Assembly: GCA_009922585.1 (NCBI GenBank)
Contig: RFVE01000007.1
Location: 1-33,451 of the forward strand
DNA length: 33,451 nucleotides
Source of the DNA: Planctomycetia bacterium
Lineage (GTDB): Bacteria > Planctomycetota > Planctomycetia > Pirellulales > UBA1268
Reading direction: 5' to 3'
The notes under the pieces: generated by a model
The model's input: only the letters and a program-made list of their open reading frames with translations
Database searches by the model: none
What the model was told of the DNA's origin: nothing
Shown here: positions 1-9,839 of the stretch, in pieces
Numbering within the stretch: position 1 is the stretch's first letter
Layout: each line of letters starts with the position of its first letter
Made by a program: the position numbers and the translations under genes

Positions 1-72
1 CAACTCCAGAATTGCTCCAGCCGGTTGCTATCGTTTCGGCCAAGGACTCCCAGTAACAGCAAAGGGATCTTT

Positions 73-111
73 TTTAAGCAACTGGTTTAAGCAACCGGTT
101 TAAGCAACTGG
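73..111. repeat. 13-nt tandem repeat, 3 units: tttaagcaactgg / tttaagcaaccgg / tttaagcaactgg
   Basis: Read directly; units at 73-85, 86-98 and 99-111 with one substitution in the middle copy. An inverted copy of the core (ccggttgct = revcomp agcaaccgg) lies at 21-29. Confidence 0.9.
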
Positions 112-271
112 GACGAGAAGAATTTCAAAATCAGCACGGGGGTAGGACAACTACCGTTGCTCATCGGGCAGGAAAACACTTGTGCGACAGACCGTGGATA
201 TCAATGACCCCCGGTGAAGATGGTCTTGGGCCGCCGACGCGTCGTGTTACGTCGGTATTCAATCACATTTT

Positions 272-1015
272 TCAGGCCATAGGCCGTGCCGCCTTCGTCA
301 CCGTGGCAATGTAGGCGTACCGTCGGTGGATCGACTCGAACTGCACCTCGGCATCACCTGTGTCTCCGAGAGCTGCGATCGCCGCGTGTAGTTCGGGCCG
401 GTAATGAACGTGGAACAGTGAAAGCCACTTTTTCAGCCCGGCAGCGAAAACACCGGGCAGGTCGGCCTGGTCCCAAAAGTCAACGATCAGCAGTTGCCCT
501 CCCGGCTTGAGGTTTGCAAAGGCTGCCTCGAGGGCGCCTGGCCAGGTCGGCACCATGGAGAGGCAGTACGAGAAAAAAATGGTGTCGAAGGGCTCGTCGC
601 GGCCGAACATGCGTCCAGCGTCAAGTTGCTCGGCCAGTCCCTGCCGCAGGACGATCGGTCGATTTTCCCCGCGAGGAAGCCCAGCCCGGGCAACACTGCG
701 AGACGCTGTTTCAAGCATTTCGTGGGATGCGTCGAGCCCATAAAGCTCTCCGCAGAACGGACGACCGCCCAGTTTGATTAGATTGCGGGCGGTTCCGCAG
801 CCGACCTCCAGAGTGGCGGTTTCAGGACCAGTTACCACCCGTTCCAGCAATCGGTCTCGGCCCAGCAGGTAATAACGACGCGTGAAATCGTAGATGTGCC
901 GGGTGAACCGGTACATGCTGTCCATTGCCGCGGCCTGGTCAGGGGTACCAGTCGGACGATTGTTCGACGATGACACCGGCGGCCGGGATGTTTTACCGGC
1001 AGCAGGATCGGTCAT
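272..1015 (-). CDS. btaB: SAM-dependent methyltransferase, BtaB-like (diacylglyceryl-homoserine N-methyltransferase)
   Basis: 247 aa; class I MTase motif LEVGCGTARNL; RHIYDFTRRYYLLGRDRL and SYCLSMVPTW resemble BtaB; ATGA overlap with the upstream btaA reading frame. Confidence 0.82.
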   Translation of the reverse strand: MTDPAAGKTSRPPVSSSNNRPTGTPDQAAAMDSMYRFTRHIYDFTRRYYLLGRDRLLERVVTGPETATLEVGCGTARNLIKLGGRPFCGELYGLDASHEMLETASRSVARAGLPRGENRPIVLRQGLAEQLDAGRMFGRDEPFDTIFFSYCLSMVPTWPGALEAAFANLKPGGQLLIVDFWDQADLPGVFAAGLKKWLSLFHVHYRPELHAAIAALGDTGDAEVQFESIHRRYAYIATVTKAARPMA

Positions 1016-2173
1016 GATGCCTCCGTCGAGCCCGTCTTTTCGTAGAGGTGAAACATCCCGTAGATCGCAGAGCGATCCTTGAGGTGCAGCTTTTGCGAGC
1101 GTTCGACCTGGTAGGAGAACTTGGCCCGTGTTTCCGGCGCGAGGGCCTCTTCGACCGGTGATTTCTCGCCCGCGGTTCTGAAGATCACCTTGGCGTCTTC
1201 ACTGCCCACCTGAGCGATGAGGCTCCAGAGTTCCTCAATCACGGCCGGGGGCATCCAGTCCTGACTGTCGAGCAGGATGAATCCGTTGAGCGAGCCAGGG
1301 GCAGCCGTCTTCAGATAGTCGCCCAGCGAGGCAACATGGGTCTCCACCCGGTCTACGGTTCGGGCCGCAGGCCAGCCGTCGAATCCGTTCGCGGTAGGTG
1401 TCGAACAGTTTCTGGCCGTTTCCTCCTGATTCCTCGAGCATGGCTGCGTGTTGGCTGGGCGGGATCCCGAGGCTGTAGACTGCCACGGGCTGGCGGCCCA
1501 TCCAGCGGACCAGCCGGTTGTTGAACAGTGGACCGTAGAACTCGTCGAACAGCTGTTTCTGTTCTTCGAGCGAACGAGCGGCAAGCAGGCGGGCGGGATC
1601 TCGTTTCATCCGTCGAGCCAGGCCATGCACAACCCTGAAAAACTGGCCCAACTTCGCCTGGTCGTAGAGGCCGCTCTTGAAGTAGCCGATTCGCTTGGGG
1701 CCAAATTTTCGGCCCGGCCAGTCGCTCGATTCCCAGAACGATCGGGTCAGCGGGTCAAGCTGGTCGCGTAGGTATTTGCGGTAGAGGGCGAGGTTGTCCT
1801 TGTGCTGGCCGTAGCCAAAGAAATTGTAGAACGACTCATAATCGGGCAGGTATTTGACAGCGGCCAGTTTAAGCCGCGTTAGCGACATATGATTTGAGTT
1901 GAGATCGACCGCGACAATTCGCTTTGGTTCGTGAACCAGATAGTTCAGCACGTTGCAGCCACCGCTGGAGATGGTCAGCAGGCTAGACTCGGGCCCAAGT
2001 TCAAGAGCCTCGGCATCAACCCGAGGATCCTCCCAGATCTGGTTGTAGACAAAGCCTCGGAACCAGAGGGTGAACATCCGCTCGAGAAGGCCCCGACGGC
2101 TGGCCAGACGGTGGTGGTGAACGGCTTTTTTGAGATTCGTGTCGGTATCGAGCCCGGCGGTGACGGTCGTCAT
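1012..2173 (-). CDS. btaA: BtaA-like S-adenosylmethionine:diacylglycerol 3-amino-3-carboxypropyltransferase (DUF3419), apparently disrupted: N-terminal part in ORF 1235..2173, C-terminal part in ORF 1012..1584
   Basis: N-part has FVYNQIWEDPRVD, LLTISSGGCNVLNYL, VAVDLNSNHMSLTRLK; C-part has VDRVETHVASLGDYL, LLDSQDWMPPAVIEELW, VIFRTA, LKDRSAIYGMFHLY. Frame changes at ~1356-1364 and the segment expected between RRLACG and VDRVETH is absent. Confidence 0.8.
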
Positions 2174-2314
2174 TGGTGGCGAGAATCCAAGCGGGAAATG
2201 GCTCAGAGGGAAACGGAACTGAGAAGTCGGAGTCTACCCGAGGGCCCCGAGGGAATCGATCAGCCGCGTTTTTTGGCGAAAATGCGGTGATGGCAAGCAT
2301 CAACAGGGCGATTC

Positions 2315-3623
2315 CTACGGCAACGCCGCACGACGAGCAGCAGGTCCCCCGGTGGCCGATCGCTCTCTTGGCAGGCTGCTTTTGGCCATGATCTGGGCTG
2401 TCAGCTCTCGCAGTTCGATCCGCTTCTGGGCAACTTCTCGCCGGGCATCTGCAAGATCGGCACCCGTCTTCTCGACCCGCTCTTCAAGCTTGTCCAACGC
2501 TCGGCTGGCAAATGCAATGTCCTCTTCCCAGGCCTTTTTGTCATTTCCCAGCGCGGCGAGGGTCTGCTTTTTGGTCTCATTCTCACGGGTGGTTGCCTGC
2601 ATCGCGGTATCGATCCGGTTCGTCATCAGCGAAAGGGAATTCAGCTCCGCAGACAGTTTTCCGCGGATTCCCTCGATGCCTGCAGTAGGGACATCAACCT
2701 CCGCAAATCTCGTGCCCCGCAAAGCGGTTAGCGGATCGAGGAGCAGCCGGCGGCGGACCACCCGATCGATATTCACCGCACCATCTTGTTGAAGTTGTTG
2801 TGCCGTCTGGAGATCAAGGTCGAGCGAAGTTCCCTCGCTCACGTTTTCAAAGGCCGCGGCATTTTCCACCGTGACCGTGGCCCAGTACTCTCCGGGAAGA
2901 CTCTGGCCGCCAGCAATTGCAGCCAACGCCTGTTCAAGCGGGACTTCCTCTTCAGCTGGCTTGCCATCATTGGGCTTGATCGTGGCGGCCCAGCGGTCAG
3001 TTGGGAGATCTTCAAAGACAAGAAACTCGGATTCATTTTTTGCGAGTCTCCATGCGTCACGGTCTCTTTTGTCTGGGGTTGTGAGTGGCTTGATTGCGAG
3101 TTGAAGCGTCTTATCTTCAACCGGCTTCACATTTTCGACTGCAAATACACCTAAAAAGCCAAATTGATCACCCAGTTCGAACGCAAAAATAGCAAGCTCG
3201 GCTCCAGCGTTTAGCGGTTGTTCCGTGTCACCACTCACGTCAAGTTCGATAATTGCGTCATCACTCGTTTCTGACGGTGGCTTGAATAACGACGATGTCC
3301 AGTAACGATTCCGCCAAGTCTCGATCTCGTCCAGTTTTCGCCGCAAGTCCCTCTGCTCCGCACCGAGAGCATTTAGCGAGCCGCTTTCATTAGCGCCGTC
3401 GGTTACGCCTTTGACCTCTGTTTCGAGTTGCCGGATTTTTTCCCGCCAGGCTCGTTCCCGCTCAGCGACTCGCCCAGCGAGATAAATGAAGCCGAGGGAT
3501 GACAACAAGACCAGCCAGGCCCCGATGAGAGTCTTGGTGTTGATGCCCTTCCGGCCGAGGACAAGGCCGACCGCCCCCGTCACGAAGAGCAGCAGAATCA
3601 GGACGAGGATCAAAACATTCATG
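2315..3623 (-). CDS. Hypothetical membrane-anchored protein with C-terminal coiled coil
   Basis: Longest ORF begins upstream, but MNVLILVLILLLFVTGAVGLVLG at 3623 looks like the true start with a signal anchor/TM; a second TM (LIGAWLVLLSSLGFIYLAG) and long charged helices follow. Confidence 0.7.
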
Positions 3624-3731
3624 TGATGGCATCCGCCGAAGGAGTCGTGTCGGAGTATAGCCCCGCTGGGCCCATTGCCGGCGAGGCCAGTTTTCGGGCC
3701 GATGGTGTCGCCGGACGGCAACGCCGATGCC

Positions 3732-3761
3732 GCCCCGTGTTGCCCGGTGGCAACACGGGGC
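3732..3761. promoter_or_regulatory. Perfect inverted repeat (13-bp arms, 4-nt loop): gccccgtgttgcc-cggt-ggcaacacggggc
   Basis: Read directly in the divergent intergenic region between the 3623(-) and 3933(+) genes; no T-run follows either arm. Confidence 0.75.
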
Positions 3762-3932
3762 AACTGGCCAAGGCAGCCGGGCGGCACCGGCGAGCATTGC
3801 ATAAAACCTGTTTTCAACGTGTTTTCATGGGGAAATTGGCGGGGGTGGCGACTGGCGTGAAACGGCGGCCGAGGCTTCGGCACCGGGCCTGCACGGGAGG
3901 AAACCGCAAGTTTTTCACTCCTGGAGGTTTTC

Positions 3933-5465
3933 ATGCCAAGTTCTGCCCCAGCCGCCCCAGTCTGCCCGCCTCGCCGAAAGGCTGGTCGCAACGAGACAGC
4001 CGCGATCGATGACCCCGTCCGTCTTTACCTATTGCAGATGGGCGGCATTCCCCTGCTCGATCGTGACGCCGAGGTGGCCAGCTCGCGACGAATCGAGCAC
4101 TGGCGGTGGCGATTCCGCCGGGAATTGCTCAGCAACGACTTGGTATTACAGACAGCCGTCAGGCTGCTCGAACGGGTGCAGGCCGGGACTATCCGACTGG
4201 ACCGCACGCTTGAGGTGGCCGTTACCAACACCGATGAGAAGCGGCAACTGCTCAAAAGGCTGGAGCCGAACCTGAAGACACTGCACCGGCTGATTGCCGA
4301 GAACCGGCAGCTTTTTCGAGAGGCGACCTCAAAGTCGACGCCGGTGGCAGTCCGCCGTCGAACCTGGCGGCGGCTCGTGAGGCAGCGGAACAAGGCGGTG
4401 CGGCTGGTTGAGGAGATGCGACTTCGAATCCAGCGGCTCGATCCCTTGCTCAAGCAGTTGCGGGGGCTGGCCGGCCGGCTCAAGCAGGTTGATCGGCAGT
4501 CGCAGCGACGGCTGCTCATCGGAATGGGGGAAAGCCGACGGACCCTGGCCCGGAGGCTTGAACGGCTGGCAACCTACGAGCGGCAGTACGATGCTGCCAA
4601 ACGTGAGCTGGCCGCCGGTAATCTGCGACTGGTGATCTCAATTGCCAAGCGGTACCGAAACCGTGGCCTGACGTTTCTCGACCTGATCCAGGAGGGAAAT
4701 GCGGGCCTGATGCGAGCGGTCGACAAGTTTGAACATGCCCGCGGCTTCAAGTTCTCGACCTACGCCACCTGGTGGATCCGACAGGCGATCACTCGGGCGA
4801 TTGCTGATCAGGGCCGCACCATCCGGATGCCGGTCCACATGGTTGATGCCATGGGAAAACTGCGGAACCTGACCCGAGACTTCCTGCAAGAGAACGGTCG
4901 TGAGCCAACGGTCGAGGAGTTGGCGTCACGGTCCGGTATGCCGCTTGAGGAAGTGTGTTGCATCGAGCGGATGACCCACCGCATGGTCTCGCTCGATCAG
5001 CCGCTCGGTGACAGTGAGGAAAATGCTCCCGGCGAATTCGTCCGCGATACGCGGGTCGACGATCCGTTGCGGGGCATTAACCAGACCGCATTGAAGGCCT
5101 CGATCGGCAAAGTACTCTCCGCCCTCTCAAGCCGTGAGCGGGAGATCTTGCAACTCCGCTTCGGCTTGACTGATGGCTACTGTTACACCCTCGAGGAGGT
5201 TGGCAGCATCTTCAGTGTCACCCGGGAACGGGTCAGGCAGATTGAGGCAAAGGCAGTCGAGAAGCTCCGCCAGCCGGGCTTTCACACCGATCTGGCGGGC
5301 TTCGTCGATGAAGGACTATTGGAAAAGGTCGGATCGCTCGGTCCACACCGCAGCCGGGGCACAATTGATACCCGGTCCCGGCCGTCACGGCCTCCCGCAG
5401 CTACTACGCCGACTTCGCCTCGTCGAGCGCCTGCTGCAGTTTCTCCTTCGGCTGGACGCCCATAA
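3933..5465 (+). CDS. RNA polymerase sigma-70 family factor (primary/group 2 type)
   Basis: [17 protein letters not shown] (region 1.2); [75 protein letters not shown] (region 2); [15 protein letters not shown]...[28 protein letters not shown] (region 4); SD-like ggagg before ATG. Confidence 0.95.
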   Translation: MPSSAPAAPVCPPRRKAGRNETAAIDDPVRLYLLQMGGIPLLDRDAEVASSRRIEHWRWRFRRELLSNDLVLQTAVRLLERVQAGTIRLDRTLEVAVTNTDEKRQLLKRLEPNLKTLHRLIAENRQLFREATSKSTPVAVRRRTWRRLVRQRNKAVRLVEEMRLRIQRLDPLLKQLRGLAGRLKQVDRQSQRRLLIGMGESRRTLARRLERLATYERQYDAAKRELAAGNLRLVISIAKRYRNRGLTFLDLIQEGNAGLMRAVDKFEHARGFKFSTYATWWIRQAITRAIADQGRTIRMPVHMVDAMGKLRNLTRDFLQENGREPTVEELASRSGMPLEEVCCIERMTHRMVSLDQPLGDSEENAPGEFVRDTRVDDPLRGINQTALKASIGKVLSALSSREREILQLRFGLTDGYCYTLEEVGSIFSVTRERVRQIEAKAVEKLRQPGFHTDLAGFVDEGLLEKVGSLGPHRSRGTIDTRSRPSRPPAATTPTSPRRAPAAVSPSAGRP

Positions 5466-5736
5466 ACTGCTGCACAAGTTGTCCGCCCTTGAAGATCATG
5501 ATCGCAGGGATACTTGAAACGTTGTAGTTCATCGCCAGGCTGCCGTTCTCATCGACATTCACCTTGCCGACACGAGAAGTCTCGGCGTTCTCGGCGGCCA
5601 GTTCCTCAATCACCGGCCCGATCATTCGGCAGGGACCGCACCAGGGAGCCCAGAAGTCGACCAGCACCGGCACAGGTGAGTCGAGTACTTCCTGCTGGAA
5701 GTTGGCATCAGTGAACTCCATTGCATTTCCCATCAT
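5404..5736 (-). CDS. trxA: Thioredoxin
   Basis: [21 protein letters not shown] active site, [26 protein letters not shown] aaggag upstream of ATGATG. Confidence 0.95.
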   Translation of the reverse strand: MMGNAMEFTDANFQQEVLDSPVPVLVDFWAPWCGPCRMIGPVIEELAAENAETSRVGKVNVDENGSLAMNYNVSSIPAIMIFKGGQLVQQFMGVQPKEKLQQALDEAKSA

Positions 5737-5913
5737 GATCTCCTTCGGGGGCACGTGATCAGTGCGGTATTCCGACCGTGCAGTATTTCGGGCTGGCAGC
5801 CCACTAGCCGCCAGCGTCCACCGTGACGACTAGACGTTGTCGGCGACGTCCGCGATTATAGCAGGGTCGGGCCCAACGATGACAAACCGCCTTTCAGGAG
5901 TCGACCGACTCGA

Positions 5914-6948
5914 ATGATGTCCCCCGCGCTTCCAAGCGGTCACTGCTGGCTGGTGAGCCGTGATGACGCCGGCGCCGTCTTCGGTCGGTTGGTTCCCCAG
6001 GCCCGGCCCATCTCCAACGCTGGCCGTGTTCTGGTCAAGGTCGAGGCCGCCGGCTTCAACTACAAAGACGCACTTGCCTGCTCGGGGCATCCTGGCGTTG
6101 CCCGCCAGTTGCCCCACGTGCCGGGCATCGATGCTGCTGGCGTGTTGCAGGAGCCGGCCGACACGCTACCGGCTGGGACGCCCGTGGTTGTCACCGGTAA
6201 CGGGCTGGGTGAATCGCTGCCCGGCGGCTTTGCCAGCTGGCTTCTGGCGCCAGTCGACGCCGTCATCCGCCGGCCACCGACACTCTCGGCCATCTCCGCA
6301 ATGGCTCTTGGCACTGCCGGGCTCACGGCGGTGGTCGCCGTCGAGCGGCTTGCTGGCCTGATCGACTGGGGGTATCAGCGGCAAACAGGCGGTGGTCGAA
6401 CCTCTGACTGGCTGGTCACCGGGGCGAGTGGTGGCGTCGGCATGCTGGCGGTGGCAGCTGCGGCTGCCGCCGGGCATCGGGTGCTTGCCTGCACCCGCAA
6501 GTCTCCGGTGGCCGAGGTCCTGCGGTCGCTCGGCGCGGCCGAGGTGTTGACGCCGGAGGACGCAATAGCCCCAGGCGGCAAGCCGCTTGCCAGTGGAAGG
6601 TACACGGCCGTGATTGACACTGTTGGCGGCCCTCTGCTGGCTGAGCTGCTGCGGTCGGTGCGTCACGGCGGAGCTGTTGCCAGTATTGGCAATGCAGGTG
6701 GCCTGGAACTGCATGCCACGGTTCTCCCGTTCATCTTGCGAGGGGTAACCCTGGCTGGAATCGATGCAGCCGGCCTGCTAACGAATGACCAGCGGCGGCA
6801 GCTTTGGCCGCGGCTGGCAACGCTTTGGTCGTTGGTCGAGCCTCATTTTCCGGTCCGGCTGCTGGAGCTTGACGGTGTTGGTGAGTGGGCCGGGCGGATG
6901 CTTGCTGGGGAGACCCGCGGGCGAGCGGTGGTGATTCCCTCCGCGTAG
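5914..6948 (+). CDS. MDR-family quinone oxidoreductase (YhdH/AcuI-like)
   Basis: VLVKVEAAGFNYKDALACSGHPGVARQLPHVPGIDAAGVL; WLVTGASGGVGMLAVAAAAAAGHRV; AVIDTVGG. Confidence 0.85.
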   Translation: MMSPALPSGHCWLVSRDDAGAVFGRLVPQARPISNAGRVLVKVEAAGFNYKDALACSGHPGVARQLPHVPGIDAAGVLQEPADTLPAGTPVVVTGNGLGESLPGGFASWLLAPVDAVIRRPPTLSAISAMALGTAGLTAVVAVERLAGLIDWGYQRQTGGGRTSDWLVTGASGGVGMLAVAAAAAAGHRVLACTRKSPVAEVLRSLGAAEVLTPEDAIAPGGKPLASGRYTAVIDTVGGPLLAELLRSVRHGGAVASIGNAGGLELHATVLPFILRGVTLAGIDAAGLLTNDQRRQLWPRLATLWSLVEPHFPVRLLELDGVGEWAGRMLAGETRGRAVVIPSA

Positions 6949-6962
6949 GTGAAGGGCGGTTG

Positions 6963-7358
6963 ATGCATACGATTAATCTCACGACCGCCTGGGACTGCAT
7001 CGAGCTGCCCGGCAGCGAGACTGTCTGGGGGCGACAGTTCGGACGGCCGACTGGTATCGAGCCACCGCTTCAGGTGTGGCTGGTCGCTCAGCCGGACGTG
7101 CTCAGCCGCTGCTGGCTCAACGGCAACAGGCTGACTGATGCCGCCGAGCAGGGGTGCGGCCTGCGGATTACTGATCGTCTGACGGTTCGCAACCTCCTGC
7201 TGCTGCCGCCGCTGACGATGGCTGCGGAATCAATTTCGGCAATCATCACAGGTCTCATGGACGGCCGGCTCGTCCGTAGCCGATCGCCCTTGCCGGCAGA
7301 CCTAGGGAGGGTCATGCTTACGATCACGACGGACGAACTCGATTTTCGGCTGTCGTGA
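6963..7358 (+). CDS. Hypothetical protein, possible beta-sandwich fold
   Basis: ATG at 6963 in the 6885..7358 ORF, 14 nt after the previous stop; CWLNGNRL...ITDRLTVRNLLLL resembles galactose-binding-like strands (weak). Confidence 0.6.
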   Translation: MHTINLTTAWDCIELPGSETVWGRQFGRPTGIEPPLQVWLVAQPDVLSRCWLNGNRLTDAAEQGCGLRITDRLTVRNLLLLPPLTMAAESISAIITGLMDGRLVRSRSPLPADLGRVMLTITTDELDFRLS

Positions 7359-7439
7359 GTCGATAGAACTTCGTTACAGCGAATGCATCGGCCGGCTGCC
7401 GATGCCACAGATCATTGCTTCTTGGAAAGGGCAACGCAG

Positions 7440-7646
7440 ATGTCGGTCATTCGGGTAGGTTCGACAGAAAAGTATGCTGCTGGCTGGGATACCATCTTCG
7501 GAGGGCGAAAGGCAGCCAAGAAGGCGAAGAAGGCCAGTTCCAAAAAGGCTGCCAAGAACGCGGTCAAGCAGTCGAAGAAGCCAGCCGCGAAAAAGTCGGG
7601 GGCGAAAAAGTCGGTGACCAAAAAGCCGGCCCGACGCAGCCGCTGA
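7440..7646 (+). CDS. Small basic Lys/Ala-rich protein with histone-H1-like tail
   Basis: MSVIRVGSTEKYAAGWDTIFGG followed by KKAKKASSKKAAKNAVKQSKKPAAKKSGAKKSVTKKPARRSR. Confidence 0.65.
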   Translation: MSVIRVGSTEKYAAGWDTIFGGRKAAKKAKKASSKKAAKNAVKQSKKPAAKKSGAKKSVTKKPARRSR

Positions 7647-7743
7647 GCGACTGGACGGCGTGGCCTGTTGGCACTCCTCGGCGGCTCTCGTCTGGTCCGC
7701 CGGCGCAGGTGGCCGAAGCTCTGCCCAGTGGTCGCCCTTCCGG

Positions 7744-8577
7744 TCAGCCTTGACGGGCAAGCTCGGCAGCACGGGCGGTGGCGGCGGTGACGGCGTCGCT
7801 GATTGCGGCGCGGACGCCCGCCTGCTCAAGTACCGCCAGACCGGCGATGGTCGTACCACCAGGACTGCTAACGCGGTCGCGGATGACTGCAGGATGTTCT
7901 CCGGTTGCCGCCAGCAGGGTTGCCGTGCCGCCGAAGGTCTCGACGGCCAGTGCCTGGGCCAGTGGCCGTGGCAGGCCGGCGCGGACACCGCCATCGGCAA
8001 GGGCTTCGACCAGCAACGCGACATAGCCCGGCCCCGACCCAGAGACAGCTGTTACGGCGTTCAGCAGCGATTCGGCCACTTCGTGGACGCTGCCGACCGA
8101 GGCGAGCAGCGCGAGCACCCTGTCGCGGTCAACGCGACCGACTGCCTCGGCAGACGCGACAGCAGAGACGCCCTGGCCAACGAGGCAGGGGGTGTTGGGC
8201 ATCACGCGGATGACACGGCCGGTACCGGTGGCCTCCGCAATCGTCGCGATCGGCAGGCCGGCCACGATCGAAACCACGACGCTCTGGTCGGTGATCGATG
8301 GCTGGAGGCTGGCACAGGCTGCAGCCGCCTGCTGCGGCTTGATCGCCAGGATGACCAGTCTCGCAAGGCTCGCCGCCTCGGCCGCGGTGGTCACGATTCG
8401 GATGCCGGGAAGGGATTCGGCGATGAGACTTCGGGCGGCTTCGATCGGGTCATAGACCACCAGGTCGGCTGCAGTGATGCCGCCGTCCCGGCAGAAACCA
8501 GCCGCCAGGGCTCGTCCCATCTGGCCGGCTCCAATCAATGCGATGGACTGGTCGAATGCCGGAACTGCTGCAGTCAT
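7744..8577 (-). CDS. proC: Pyrroline-5-carboxylate reductase
   Basis: IALIGAGQMGRALAAGF; VILAIKPQ; VVSIVAGLP; RVIRVMPNTPCLVGQG; NAVTAVSGSGPGYVALLVEALADGGVRAGLPR; VSSPGGTTIAGL. Confidence 0.96.
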   Translation of the reverse strand: MTAAVPAFDQSIALIGAGQMGRALAAGFCRDGGITAADLVVYDPIEAARSLIAESLPGIRIVTTAAEAASLARLVILAIKPQQAAAACASLQPSITDQSVVVSIVAGLPIATIAEATGTGRVIRVMPNTPCLVGQGVSAVASAEAVGRVDRDRVLALLASVGSVHEVAESLLNAVTAVSGSGPGYVALLVEALADGGVRAGLPRPLAQALAVETFGGTATLLAATGEHPAVIRDRVSSPGGTTIAGLAVLEQAGVRAAISDAVTAATARAAELARQG

Positions 8578-9728
8578 TGCCCCTCCTCAGGTCGCGGTTG
8601 CCGGCTCTCCTTTGCGGCCAACGCCGCGTCGATCATCTCCAAATTGAGCCGGCTGACATAGAGTTGGCTGGATGGCCTGCGTCCCCCTTCTCCGTCGCGG
8701 CTGGCCGTCCACATCAGCAGGCTGCCGTCGGGAGAGAAAACAGGCAGTACGTCGGCCCCGGGGTGGTCGGTCAGCCGGAGCGGCTCGCTGGTGTGAAAGC
8801 CATTCGCGTCGGTCTCGTAGCGGACCAGCCAGAGGTCATAGTTGGGCCGTTTAGTCGGATCGGAATGATCAGCGCCCGTCCAGATCAGCCAAGGCCTGGT
8901 CGGATGCCAGTAAGGGGCCCAGTGGACGCCAGCGCCCGCCGTGATTGGTGCGTCACCGCTGCCGTCGGCTCGCATAACGTGAATCTGCAACTGGTGCTCA
9001 GCCAGGCGGTCGGTTCGGTAGGCAATCCAGTGGCCATCCGGTGAGAAAAAGGGGCCACCGTCATATCCCGGCTGATCGGTCAACTGCCTGACATTCCTGC
9101 CGTCAGCCTCGGCGACGTAGATATCGGGGTCGCCATCCCGGTCACTCACGAACAGCAACTGACTGCCATCTGGCGAAAATGAACACTCGGCATCATAGCC
9201 GGGCGTCTTGGTCAGCTGTGAGAGGGGGCCAGGGCGTTCGAGGTCGGCCACGAACAGGTCCATGTGTGGGTCGAAGTCCCACTGATACCGCCGCCTTCGG
9301 CCGGTCCTGGCATCTTCTTCCGCCTGCTTGATCGCAGTGGTTTCTGTCTCACTGAGTTGCGGGTCGAGATGGCTGGAGGCGAACAGCAGTCGGCGGCCAT
9401 CGGGAGCAAACCAGGCGCAGGTGGTTCGGCCCCGTCCTGTGCTCACCCTGGTCGGCTCCACGATCCGCGGCGCGGTGGCGTCAAAGGGCTGGATGTAGAT
9501 TTGATAGAAGGGGTAGTCAGACGGCACCCCCTGATAGCAGATGCGGGTCATGTCGGGCGAAAAATAGCCCTCGCCGGCCTTGGTCAGTCCGTCTGTGACC
9601 TGCACAGGAGTGGAGAAAAAACGCTGTTCACGTTCCGAACCCGGGACGGCTGGCGGGCTGATCGCTGCGGCCAGCAGGCAGGCCATGAGTCCGCCGCTGG
9701 CACGACTCGCGGGATGAATAATACTCAC
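8574..9728 (-). CDS. TolB/PD40 beta-propeller repeat protein, probably exported
   Basis: Repeated FSPDG motifs (YFSPDMTRI, FAPDGRRLLFASS, FSPDGSQLLFVSDRDGDPDIYV, FSPDGHWIAYRTDR, FSPDGSLLMWTASRDGEGG). True start is uncertain (GTG near 9728/9743 or ATG 9686); ATGA overlap with proC. Confidence 0.75.
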   Translation of the reverse strand: MSIIHPASRASGGLMACLLAAAISPPAVPGSEREQRFFSTPVQVTDGLTKAGEGYFSPDMTRICYQGVPSDYPFYQIYIQPFDATAPRIVEPTRVSTGRGRTTCAWFAPDGRRLLFASSHLDPQLSETETTAIKQAEEDARTGRRRRYQWDFDPHMDLFVADLERPGPLSQLTKTPGYDAECSFSPDGSQLLFVSDRDGDPDIYVAEADGRNVRQLTDQPGYDGGPFFSPDGHWIAYRTDRLAEHQLQIHVMRADGSGDAPITAGAGVHWAPYWHPTRPWLIWTGADHSDPTKRPNYDLWLVRYETDANGFHTSEPLRLTDHPGADVLPVFSPDGSLLMWTASRDGEGGRRPSSQLYVSRLNLEMIDAALAAKESRQPRPEEGQ

Positions 9729-9839
9729 GGTGACGTGCCTCACACTGCTCAGGTTGAAGGATTCCTCGAATCGACCCAGTATAGGTGCCGCGTTGGTGGC
9801 ACCACAGTCGTGGAAACGAAGGGCTTTGAGGTAGCACAA

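Noticed and set aside
7660-8661. 333-aa plus-strand ORF opposite proC
   Set aside because: Antisense shadow of a convincing proC; composition biased and motif-free.
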